Assembly (NCBI GenBank): GCA_963698085.1
Contig: OY969122.1
Coordinates: forward strand, 1,798,001 to 1,862,000
DNA from: VRUE01 sp963698085
GTDB lineage: Bacteria; Actinomycetota; Thermoleophilia; Solirubrobacterales; 70-9
Reading direction: 5' to 3'
Length of the DNA stretch: 64,000 nt
The notes beneath the pieces were generated by a model. That model was not told the DNA's origin and did no database searches. It saw only the letters and a program-made list of their open reading frames with translations. Below are positions 31,550 to 38,428 of this stretch, piece by piece. The translations under genes were made by a program, and so were the position numbers. Every line of letters begins with the position of its first letter. Positions within the stretch are counted from its first letter, which is position 1.

Positions 31550-32190
31550 CCGTGTCGGAGGAGGCCGGACAGGAGCTGGGGCCGTACAGCGAGGTCAGCG
31601 ACGGCTTGGTCGTTGAGGCCGTCGATCGGGCGATGCACCACGAGCAGGACGAGGAGGTCTTGACCTCCGTTCTCGCCGAACACCTCGGGTTCGTTCCCGA
31701 GCCGGATACGAACCGTCTTCTCGTTCCCCGGCTTGAAAGCCTGCGCCGCGCCGGCCTGCTGACGAGCACCGAGCGGCGGGGCGAGCCGTACTGGAGCCTG
31801 ACCACCGTTGGGCAGGAGCGCTTGGAGAGCGCCCGCGATGCCGGCGAGGCCGATGATCTGCCCGAGTCGCCCCAGCACCGCGCTTGGCGGCACGCCCGAG
31901 TAAAGGCGGCCGTGCGAATCGAAGGATTCAGGCAGGACCTGAATGACGCCGTAGCGGAGGCCAATCGACTCCTCGACCAGTTCCGGCCGGTGATGGCGAA
32001 GGAATGGTTTGAAGTGAGCGAGCGCCTTGGCCTTGCTTCGTGGCGCCTCGCCTCGGCGACCTACTGCCTGACCGAGTGGCCCGAGCCCGAGGACGCCTAC
32101 CCGGACGTGGACGAAAACCCTGGGCTGAAGCCGGGACGGCGGGCGACCTGGGCCTGGGATGAGGATGCCCCGAGCCAGGAGGGACCATGA
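31546..32190 (+). CDS. Winged-helix-like hypothetical protein
   Basis: 214 aa, GTG start overlapping the previous stop. The N-terminal 110 residues look like a winged helix (VLTSVLAEHLGFVPEPDTNRLLVPRLESLRRAGLLTSTERRGEPYWSLTTVGQERL), a DNA-binding layout ending in the typical wing plus TxxG. The rest is helical (QDLNDAVAEANRLLDQFRPVMAKEWFEVSERLGLASWRL) with a Pro/Asp-rich tail. It precedes an OB-fold gene (ATGA overlap), so a role in element replication or regulation is plausible. Confidence 0.65.
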   Translation: MTVSEEAGQELGPYSEVSDGLVVEAVDRAMHHEQDEEVLTSVLAEHLGFVPEPDTNRLLVPRLESLRRAGLLTSTERRGEPYWSLTTVGQERLESARDAGEADDLPESPQHRAWRHARVKAAVRIEGFRQDLNDAVAEANRLLDQFRPVMAKEWFEVSERLGLASWRLASATYCLTEWPEPEDAYPDVDENPGLKPGRRATWAWDEDAPSQEGP

Positions 32191-32612
32191 GCGGGCACCG
32201 CGCCGGACGGCGCAATGGCTACCGGCTTCGGCTGCCTGAGTCCAATCCGCCGGGCCTCAACCACTCGATCCTGACCGGGACGCTGCTCGACGCTCCGCGG
32301 CTCGGCAGGAACCCGATCGGCGAGCCAGTGGTGCTGGCGACGATCGAGTTCCCTGTCGCCGCCCCCTCGCACCCGCGGACCCTGTTGACGTGGGCGAGTT
32401 GCGAGATCGAAGTGTCGGCGGCGCTCGCTGAGCAGCACGGCATCCGAGAACTGGAGGGCGGCGCGCCGGTCCTCGCGGCGGGCCAGCTCAGCGAGAGGTG
32501 GGTGAGCTCGGGCGGGCGAAGCAGCAAGCGCAGCGCCATCGTTGCCATGCAGGTCCATCCAGGGCCTCCGCCCGAACACGATGAGTTGCTGATCCCAGGG
32601 GATCGCCCATGA
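32187..32612 (+). CDS. Single-strand-binding-like OB-fold protein
   Basis: 141 aa, ATG overlapping the previous stop. The pattern is that of a short SSB/OB fold: LNHSILTGTLLDAPRLGRNPIGEPVVLATIEFPV, LLTWASCEIEV, GAPVLAAGQLSERWVSSGGRSSKRSAIVAMQV. There is no acidic C-terminal tip like that of chromosomal SSB. Mobile elements often carry such proteins to protect transferred single-stranded DNA. The fold assignment is by pattern only. Confidence 0.62.
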   Translation: MSGHRAGRRNGYRLRLPESNPPGLNHSILTGTLLDAPRLGRNPIGEPVVLATIEFPVAAPSHPRTLLTWASCEIEVSAALAEQHGIRELEGGAPVLAAGQLSERWVSSGGRSSKRSAIVAMQVHPGPPPEHDELLIPGDRP

Positions 32613-32639
32613 CTGACGGGCGATTCAAGGTAGGGACCG

Positions 32640-32963
32640 ATGGCTCGTAAGACCCAGGCGCTCGACGGTCTCAGGCAGCGCTTCGGCGAGAACCTGATCT
32701 TGCTCCGAAGCCGGGTCGACCTGTCGCAGGAGGAGGCCGCCGAGCGCGCCGGCTTGCACAAGACCGAGCTTAGCCTGCTGGAGCGCGGCCTTCGGCTCCC
32801 TCGCCTCGACACGATCGTCAGGCTTGGCGGTGCGATCGAAGCCGAGCCGTGCGAGCTGCTGACCGGGATGGGCTGGCGCGCCGGAGCAAGGATTCAGCGC
32901 GGAGGGTACGCGCGGCGAGACGCAGGGGAGACGCCCGGCGTCGAGCCATCGAGGTCGGGCTGA
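32640..32963 (+). CDS. XRE-family regulator 1 of 4
   Basis: 107 aa, ATG start at 32640. HTH: LRQRFGENLILLRSRVDLSQEEAAERAGLHKTELSLLERGLRLPRLDTIVRLGGAIEAEPCELLTGMGW. A basic tail of about 30 residues follows. Its stop overlaps the next start (TGATG). It belongs with the three following proteins and the XRE protein of the 4.9-kb island: all share the layout N-terminal RFG-x-N-x-x-x-x-R, SQ-E-L/A, LERG/IE-G, RLDT, and a final G-x-x-W. Confidence 0.88.
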   Translation: MARKTQALDGLRQRFGENLILLRSRVDLSQEEAAERAGLHKTELSLLERGLRLPRLDTIVRLGGAIEAEPCELLTGMGWRAGARIQRGGYARRDAGETPGVEPSRSG

Positions 32964-33274
32964 TGGGCGACTCCAGCATCTTGGCCGAACGGTTTGGGCG
33001 CAACCTCCGGCGCCAGCGCCGTCTAGCCGATCTCAGCCAGCAAGAGCTTGCCGACCTGGCTGATCTACACCGCGTAGATATCGGCGCGATCGAGCGGGGG
33101 ACGAGGCTTCCGAGGCTCGACACGATCTTGAAGCTGTCGGCCGGTGTGGAAGCGACGCCGTGCGAGCTGATGGCCTGCCTGCGCTGGTATCCCGGCCATC
33201 GCGTCGATGGAATGTTCTCGATCGAGGATCAGCCCGCGTCTTCCGCCGGGAAGGCGAACGAAAGTGGCTCATGA
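32963..33274 (+). CDS. XRE-family regulator 2 of 4
   Basis: 103 aa, ATG at 32963 chosen because it overlaps the preceding stop and removes a low-complexity Arg-rich extension. HTH: RFGRNLRRQRRLADLSQQELADLADLHRVDIGAIERGTRLPRLDTILKLSAGVEATPCELMACLRWYPG. It ends with a polar tail and an ATGA overlap with regulator 3. Confidence 0.87.
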   Translation: MGDSSILAERFGRNLRRQRRLADLSQQELADLADLHRVDIGAIERGTRLPRLDTILKLSAGVEATPCELMACLRWYPGHRVDGMFSIEDQPASSAGKANESGS

Positions 33275-33639
33275 GCTTCGGCCGGAAACAGCCCTTGCCG
33301 CCACTGGACGAGCTGCGCGAGCGATTCGGCGTCAACATGCGGCGGCATCGGGAACGGCTCGGGGTCAGCCAGCACGAGCTTGCTTTCCGCGCCGACACCC
33401 ACATCACCCAAATCTCGCCGATCGAGCTGGGGCAGAAACTTCCGCGGATCGACACCTTCATCCGCCTGGCCGGGGCGCTGGAGATAAGGGCCGACGATCT
33501 CACCGTGGGCATCCTCTGGTTGCCAGCCGAAACGATCATCACTCCCGGCGGCTTCGACGTTCCCGACAACGCCGACCTCTCCGCTGAGGTTGCGACGCTT
33601 CGCGAGAAAGCGATGCCAGGGAGGAGGGAGAGCAATTGA
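33271..33639 (+). CDS. XRE-family regulator 3 of 4
   Basis: 122 aa, ATG at 33271 overlapping the previous stop. HTH: RFGVNMRRHRERLGVSQHELAFRADTHITQISPIELGQKLPRIDTFIRLAGALEIRADDLTVGILWLPAE. A C-terminal extension of about 45 residues (ITPGGFDVPDNADLSAEVATLREKAMPGRRES) is unique among the four. TTGA overlap with regulator 4. Confidence 0.87.
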   Translation: MSFGRKQPLPPLDELRERFGVNMRRHRERLGVSQHELAFRADTHITQISPIELGQKLPRIDTFIRLAGALEIRADDLTVGILWLPAETIITPGGFDVPDNADLSAEVATLREKAMPGRRESN

Positions 33640-33962
33640 ACGGGCCGATCCCATCCAGGGAATTGCCGTACGAGGCGAGGGCGCGAATCGCTGACAACGT
33701 CTTCCTGCTGCGCAAGCGGGCGGGCTTCTCGCAGGAAGCCCTCAGCAAACGCGCGCTGCTCTCGGTGGATCGGATCGGCCAGATCGAGAACGGCAAGGTC
33801 ACCGGGCGTTTCGATTCCTACGTGCGCCTGGCCGGATCGCTCTCGGTCTCGCTGCACGACCTTCTCGCCGGGGTGACGTGGACCCCTCCCAGCATCGAGC
33901 TCGAATACGAGGCGGCCTACAAAGTGGAGTTCGAGATAGAGGAGCCGGAAGCGCCTGAGTAG
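33636..33962 (+). CDS. XRE-family regulator 4 of 4
   Basis: 108 aa, TTG start at 33636 overlapping the previous stop. HTH: RIADNVFLLRKRAGFSQEALSKRALLSVDRIGQIENGKVTGRFDSYVRLAGSLSVSLHDLLAGVTWTPP, with an acidic tail (EFEIEEPEAPE). It is the most diverged of the four: its IENGK replaces LERG. It is 39 bp upstream of the KdpD-type kinase, so readthrough into the potassium genes is likely. Confidence 0.86.
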   Translation: MNGPIPSRELPYEARARIADNVFLLRKRAGFSQEALSKRALLSVDRIGQIENGKVTGRFDSYVRLAGSLSVSLHDLLAGVTWTPPSIELEYEAAYKVEFEIEEPEAPE

Positions 33963-34001
33963 TCGCGCGACCGGCTCCAGCAGCGCATACGCTGACGGTC
34001 G

Positions 34002-35150
34002 ATGCGACACCGGCTCTCGATCATGGGTCTGGGCGCCGAGCCGCCGGCCGCGTGGCTCGGGATCGTCGCAACGCTCGCCGCCGTGGCGATCGGGACGCTC
34101 CTCGTCTACCCGCTCAAGGAGATAGCGCCGGTCGTCTCGCTGGGAGTCGTCTACCTGCCGGCGATCCTGCTGATCTCGACCGTCTGGGGTCTGCGGCTGG
34201 GGCTGCTCGCCTCGGTCCTCAGCGCCGCCGCCTTCAACTTCTTCCAGATTCCGCCGCTGCACCGCTTCACGATCGCCGAGGAGGAGAACTGGGTCGCGCT
34301 GGCCGCGTTCGTGATCGCGGCGATCGTCAGCAGCACGGTCGCCGGGCTCGCGCGCGCCCGCGCCGTCGAAGCCGAGCGGCGTCGCGAGGAAGCCGATCGC
34401 GCACTTGCCGAGCTGGAGGCGCTGACCCGCGAGCGCGACCGGATGCAGGCCGAGGCCGTGGAAGCCGAGGCGGTGCGGCGAAGCGACGAGCTCAAGACCG
34501 TGCTGCTGCGGTCCATATCCCACGACCTCCGCACGCCGCTTACCTCGATCATCGCCGGGGGCACGGCGCTGGGGTCGGAGACCCTGACCGCCGAGGAGCG
34601 AGCCGAGCTGAGCGACGGGATCGTCGGCGAGGGCAGGCGCCTCTCGCGCCTAGTCGAGAACCTGCTTGACATCTCCCGGCTGGAGGCGGGGAAGGCCGAG
34701 CCGCATCGCGGCCCTGTCGATCTCGCCGAGGTGTTGGAGGCGGCGCGGCAAGGGCAGGGCAAGACGGAGTCGATCCGGCTGGCGATCGACGCGGAGCTGC
34801 CGATGGTCGACGCCGATGCCGCGCAGCTAGAGCGCGCCTTCGCGAACCTGCTTGAGAACGGGGTCCGCTACGGCAACGGCCGGCCGGTCTTGGTCCGCTC
34901 GCGGCTGGTCGGCGGCAATATCGTCGTGCGCGTGGTGGATCAGGGGCCTGGGATACCCGAGGGCGAGTGGGCGCGGATCTTCGAGCCCTTCCAGCATGGC
35001 GACGTCGCCAGCGCTGGGTCCGGGCTCGGCCTGGCGATCGCCAAGGGGTTCATCGAGGCCAACGGAGGCGGGATCGCGATCGAGTCGCTGCCGGGGCAGG
35101 GAACGAGCTTCGTCGTCACCCTGCCGCTCCACCAGGGAGGAACGGCGTGA
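34002..35150 (+). CDS. KdpD C-terminal half: DUF4118 sensor histidine kinase
   Basis: 382 aa, ATG start at 34002. Three or four membrane helices of the KdpD DUF4118 type fill residues 15-120 (PLKEIAPVVSLGVVYLPAILLIS, LRLGLLASVLSAAAFNFFQIPP), followed by a coiled coil. The kinase core has the H-box SHDLRTPLTSI at about residue 169, N-box NLLENGVRYG at about 286, G1 DQGPGIP and G2 GSGLGLAI. The N-terminal KdpD/USP module normally fused in front is absent and is encoded separately at 40505-41665. Senses potassium limitation and phosphorylates KdpE. GTGA overlap with kdpE. Confidence 0.9.
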   Translation: MRHRLSIMGLGAEPPAAWLGIVATLAAVAIGTLLVYPLKEIAPVVSLGVVYLPAILLISTVWGLRLGLLASVLSAAAFNFFQIPPLHRFTIAEEENWVALAAFVIAAIVSSTVAGLARARAVEAERRREEADRALAELEALTRERDRMQAEAVEAEAVRRSDELKTVLLRSISHDLRTPLTSIIAGGTALGSETLTAEERAELSDGIVGEGRRLSRLVENLLDISRLEAGKAEPHRGPVDLAEVLEAARQGQGKTESIRLAIDAELPMVDADAAQLERAFANLLENGVRYGNGRPVLVRSRLVGGNIVVRVVDQGPGIPEGEWARIFEPFQHGDVASAGSGLGLAIAKGFIEANGGGIAIESLPGQGTSFVVTLPLHQGGTA

Positions 35151-35827
35151 ACGGGGCGACGAGGGTGCTGATCTGCGACGACGAGGAGCAGATCCTGCGC
35201 GCCTTGCGTGTGATCCTGCGCGACGCCGGCTATGAGGCTGTCACCGCCTCGACCGGGGAGGAGGCGCTGGACCGCGCCGCAGTGAAGCCGCCGGCCGCTG
35301 CGATCCTCGACCTGATGTTGCCGGACATCGACGGGGTCGAGGTGACGAAGCGATTGCGCGAGTGGAGCGAGATGCCGATCATCGTCCTCTCGGCGGTCGG
35401 CGAGGAGGAGGCGAAGGTGCGGGCGCTCGCGGCCGGCGCCGACGACTACGTGACCAAGCCCTTCGGGCCGCCGGAGCTGGTGGCGCGGCTTGAGGCCGTG
35501 CTGAGGCGAGCGAGGCCAGAGGCTTCCGAGCCTCTGATCGAGGCGGACGGCCTTGAGCTCGACCTTGTGGCTCGCGTGGTGCGCCGCGACGGCGAGGCGG
35601 TCCACCTGACCCCGACCGAGTTCGAGCTGTTGCGAACGCTGGCACAGAACCGTGGCCGGCTAATGACGCACCGCGCCCTGCTGGTCGAGGTGTGGGGGGT
35701 CGAGTACGAAGACGACGTCCAGGTGCTGCGCGCCCACGTCGCCAACCTGCGGAGCAAGATCGAGCCGCCGGACGGCCCTCGCTATATCCGCACCGACCCC
35801 GGCGTCGGCTACCGCTTCGCGGGCTAG
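35147..35827 (+). CDS. kdpE: KdpE response regulator
   Basis: 226 aa, GTG at 35147 overlapping the kinase stop. The receiver domain has LICDDEE, phosphoacceptor AILDLMLPDIDG (Asp about 54) and YVTKPFGPPEL. The OmpR-type winged helix ends with the DNA-reading region DVQVLRAHVANLRSKIEPPDGPRYIRTDPGVGYRFAG, the typical KdpE ending. Activates the downstream K+ pump genes. Confidence 0.93.
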   Translation: MNGATRVLICDDEEQILRALRVILRDAGYEAVTASTGEEALDRAAVKPPAAAILDLMLPDIDGVEVTKRLREWSEMPIIVLSAVGEEEAKVRALAAGADDYVTKPFGPPELVARLEAVLRRARPEASEPLIEADGLELDLVARVVRRDGEAVHLTPTEFELLRTLAQNRGRLMTHRALLVEVWGVEYEDDVQVLRAHVANLRSKIEPPDGPRYIRTDPGVGYRFAG

Positions 35828-35855
35828 AAGCGACCTTTACGAAATCTGTATACGG

Positions 35856-35879
35856 AGGCCGCGCTTCTTCATGCGGCCT
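35856..35879 (+). terminator. Small hairpin between kdpE and the pump genes
   Basis: AGGCCGC (35856-35862) pairs with GCGGCCT (35873-35879) over a 10-nt loop. Upstream at 35835-35853 is an AT-richer stretch (TTTACGAAATCTGTATAC) that could hold a promoter or KdpE site. The hairpin may terminate the regulator transcript or act as an attenuator. Confidence 0.45.
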
Positions 35880-35906
35880 TGACGGGGTGAGGCGCACGAT
35901 CGCTGC

Positions 35907-35987
35907 ATGGATCTCGTCTCCCTCGTCCTGGCGCTCGTCGCCTTCGGCTCGATCTACGGGCTGATCGAGGCGATCGACCGCGTATGA
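35907..35987 (+). CDS. 26-aa hydrophobic micropeptide before kdpF
   Basis: ATG start at 35907. The sequence is almost one membrane helix (DLVSLVLALVAFGSIYGLIEAI) ending DRV. It overlaps kdpF by ATGA. It resembles KdpF in size and hydrophobicity but has acidic residues at the end. It may be a second small stabilising subunit of the Kdp complex. Translational coupling supports that it is real. Confidence 0.6.
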   Translation: MDLVSLVLALVAFGSIYGLIEAIDRV

Positions 35988-36073
35988 GCGCCGCTGAGCT
36001 GTTCGGCCTGCTCGTCGCCGTCGCGGTCTTCGGTTATCTCGGCTACGCGCTGTTTCGGGGAGAGCGGCTGTAG
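35984..36073 (+). CDS. kdpF: KdpF, small subunit of the K+-transporting ATPase
   Basis: 29 aa, ATG at 35984 overlapping the previous stop. A single membrane helix with the KdpF ending: LFGLLVAVAVFGYLGYALFRGERL. Its stop overlaps the kdpA GTG by one base (TAGTG). Stabilises the KdpABC complex. Confidence 0.85.
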   Translation: MSAAELFGLLVAVAVFGYLGYALFRGERL

Positions 36074-37827
36074 TGGCTCAGGGCTGGGTTCAGATCGTCG
36101 TCTTCCTGGTCGTGCTGACCGCGCTGGTGCCACTCGTCGGCTCCTACATCGCCGCCGTCTTCCGCGGCGAGCGGGTCTTCCTCTCCCCGGTCCTCGGGCC
36201 GGTCGAGCGCTTCGCCTACCGGGTGATGCGCGTGCGGCCGGAGGAGGGGCAGGACTGGAAGGCGTACGCCCGCTCGATCGTCGTCTTCAGCCTGCTCTCC
36301 TGGCTCGCGCTCTACCTGATCCTGCGCACCCAGAGCGTCCAGCCGCTGAACCCCGAGGGCTTCGGCTCGGGTCCCTGGAACCTCAGCTTCAACACCGCCT
36401 CCTCGTTCGTCACCAACACGAACTGGCAGTACTACGGCGGCGAGACGACCCTGAGCTACTTCGTCCAGATGGTCGGGCTGACGGTGCAGAACTTCGTCTC
36501 GGCCGCGGTTGGGATCGCCGTGCTCGCCGCAGTGATCCGCGGCTTCGCCGCCCGCTCGGGAGCCGCCCTTGGCAACTTCTGGTCAGACCTCGTTCGGATC
36601 AACCTCTATGTCCTCTTGCCGATCGCCTTCATCGCGGCGCTCGTCCTCGTCTCCCAGGGCGTGATCCAGACCCTCGATGGCTCGACGACCTTCAACACGC
36701 TCGCCGGAGGGACGCAGACGCTGGCGCTCGGCCCGGTCGCCTCGCAGGAGGCGATCAAGGAGCTGGGAACGAACGGCGGCGGCTTCTTCAACGTCAACAG
36801 CGCCTATCCGTTCGAGAACGCCAGCGCTTTCACCAACATGGTGGAGCTGCTGCTGATCCTCGTGATCCCGGCCAGCCTCACCTACACCTTCGGCCGCATG
36901 GTCGGCAACCGCCGCCAGGGCTGGGCGCTGTACGGGGCGATGATGGCGATGTTCATCGTCGCGGTCGCGGTGGTCTTCGTCGCCGAGCAGCTCGGCAGCC
37001 CGGCCCAGCACCACGCCGGAGTCCTGACCTCCTCGGTCGAAGGCTCGACCGGCGGCAACATGGAGGGCAAGGAGCAGCGTTTCGGGATCGCCCAGTCCTC
37101 GCTGTGGACGGCGGTGACGACCGTGACCTCCTGCGGCGCGGTCAACGCGGCGCTCGGCTCGCTGACCGGGATCGGCGGCCTGGTCCCGCTGGCGAACATG
37201 GGGACCGGTGAGGTGGTCTTCGGCGGGGTCGGCTCGGGCCTCTACTACATGCTTCTGTTCGTCCTTTTGACCGTCTTCATCGCCGGGCTGATGGTCGGCC
37301 GCACCCCGGAGTTCCTCGGCAAGAAGATCGAGTCGCGGGAGGTGAAGCTGGTCCTCGTCGGCGTGCTGGTGACGCCGCTGCTGGTGCTGTTCGCGACCGC
37401 CCTGGCGGTGGCGAGCCCGGACGGCACGCAGTCGATCTACAACCACGGCCCGCAGGGCTTCTCGGAATCGCTTTACGCCTATATGTCGCAGGCGAACAAC
37501 AACGGCTCGGCCTTCGCGGGATACACCGGCTTCATCCAGCCCGACGCGCCGGGCAACGCCGGGGCGGAAGCGTTCAGCTTCGCCAACCTGCTCGGCGGCG
37601 TCGTGATGCTGCTCTCCCGCTTCTTGCCGATGATCGCGGCGCTCGCGGTGGCGGGGTCGCTGGCCGGCAAGCGGATCGCTCCGGCCGGCGCCGGCACCTT
37701 CCGCGCCGACTCGCCCACCTTCGTCGTCCTGTTGATCGGCGTCGTCGTGATCGTCGCCGCCCTGACCTTCTTCCCAGCCCTCCTGCTCGGCCCGGTTGTG
37801 CAGGGGCTGACCGACCAGCTCTTTTGA
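36073..37827 (+). CDS. kdpA: KdpA, K+-channel-like subunit
   Basis: 584 aa, GTG start at 36073. Binds and translocates K+. The four selectivity-filter regions are visible: TASSFVTNTNWQYYGGET, LGTNGGGFFNVNSAYPFEN, TTVTSCGAVNAALGS and MSQANNNGSAFAGYTG, separated by about ten membrane helices. All key Gly residues look intact. It is followed after one base by kdpC, not kdpB. Confidence 0.97.
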   Translation: MAQGWVQIVVFLVVLTALVPLVGSYIAAVFRGERVFLSPVLGPVERFAYRVMRVRPEEGQDWKAYARSIVVFSLLSWLALYLILRTQSVQPLNPEGFGSGPWNLSFNTASSFVTNTNWQYYGGETTLSYFVQMVGLTVQNFVSAAVGIAVLAAVIRGFAARSGAALGNFWSDLVRINLYVLLPIAFIAALVLVSQGVIQTLDGSTTFNTLAGGTQTLALGPVASQEAIKELGTNGGGFFNVNSAYPFENASAFTNMVELLLILVIPASLTYTFGRMVGNRRQGWALYGAMMAMFIVAVAVVFVAEQLGSPAQHHAGVLTSSVEGSTGGNMEGKEQRFGIAQSSLWTAVTTVTSCGAVNAALGSLTGIGGLVPLANMGTGEVVFGGVGSGLYYMLLFVLLTVFIAGLMVGRTPEFLGKKIESREVKLVLVGVLVTPLLVLFATALAVASPDGTQSIYNHGPQGFSESLYAYMSQANNNGSAFAGYTGFIQPDAPGNAGAEAFSFANLLGGVVMLLSRFLPMIAALAVAGSLAGKRIAPAGAGTFRADSPTFVVLLIGVVVIVAALTFFPALLLGPVVQGLTDQLF

Positions 37828-37828
37828 G

Positions 37829-38428
37829 ATGAACGGACTGCGAAAAGACCTCACCACCGCCGCGATCGCGGTCGTCTTCCTGACCGTGCTGCTCGGCGTC
37901 GGCTATCCGCTGGTGACGACCGGCGTGGCGCAGCTGACCTTCCCCGGTGCCTCTGACGGCAGCAGGATCGAGATGAACGGCAAGGTCGTCGGCTCGAAGC
38001 TGATCGGCCAGGACTTCAAGGGCCTGCCGCGCTACTTCCAGAGCCGGCCGTCGGCCACCGAATACAGCGGCAACGTCACTTACTTCAACAACCTCGGCCC
38101 CAACAGCCGCGAACTCGCTGACTTCTTCGCCGAACAGCTCGCCGCCTATCTGAAGCGCGAGCGCCCCTACGACCCCGGCCTGCGCCCCGCCGACGTGCCG
38201 GTCGACGCGGTCACGACCTCGGCGTCGGGCGTCGATCCACACATCTCGCTCGCCAACGCACGCATCCAGGCGCGCCGGGTCGCGGCCGTCCGTGATCTGC
38301 CGTTCTCCCAGGTGCTCGACCTCGTGGACGGGCACACCGCCGGCCGCTTCCTCGGGCTGTTCGGCGAGCCGGGCGTGAACGTCCTCGAGCTCAACCTTGC
38401 CCTCGACCAGGGAGGCGGCGCCGAATGA
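37829..38428 (+). CDS. kdpC: KdpC subunit
   Basis: 199 aa, ATG at 37829. One N-terminal helix (AAIAVVFLTVLLGVGYPLVTTG) and an extracytoplasmic domain with the conserved QDFKGLPRYFQSRPSAT and DPHISLANARIQARRVA segments. It overlaps kdpB by ATGA. It lies between A and B, whereas the usual order is F-A-B-C. Confidence 0.95.
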   Translation: MNGLRKDLTTAAIAVVFLTVLLGVGYPLVTTGVAQLTFPGASDGSRIEMNGKVVGSKLIGQDFKGLPRYFQSRPSATEYSGNVTYFNNLGPNSRELADFFAEQLAAYLKRERPYDPGLRPADVPVDAVTTSASGVDPHISLANARIQARRVAAVRDLPFSQVLDLVDGHTAGRFLGLFGEPGVNVLELNLALDQGGGAE

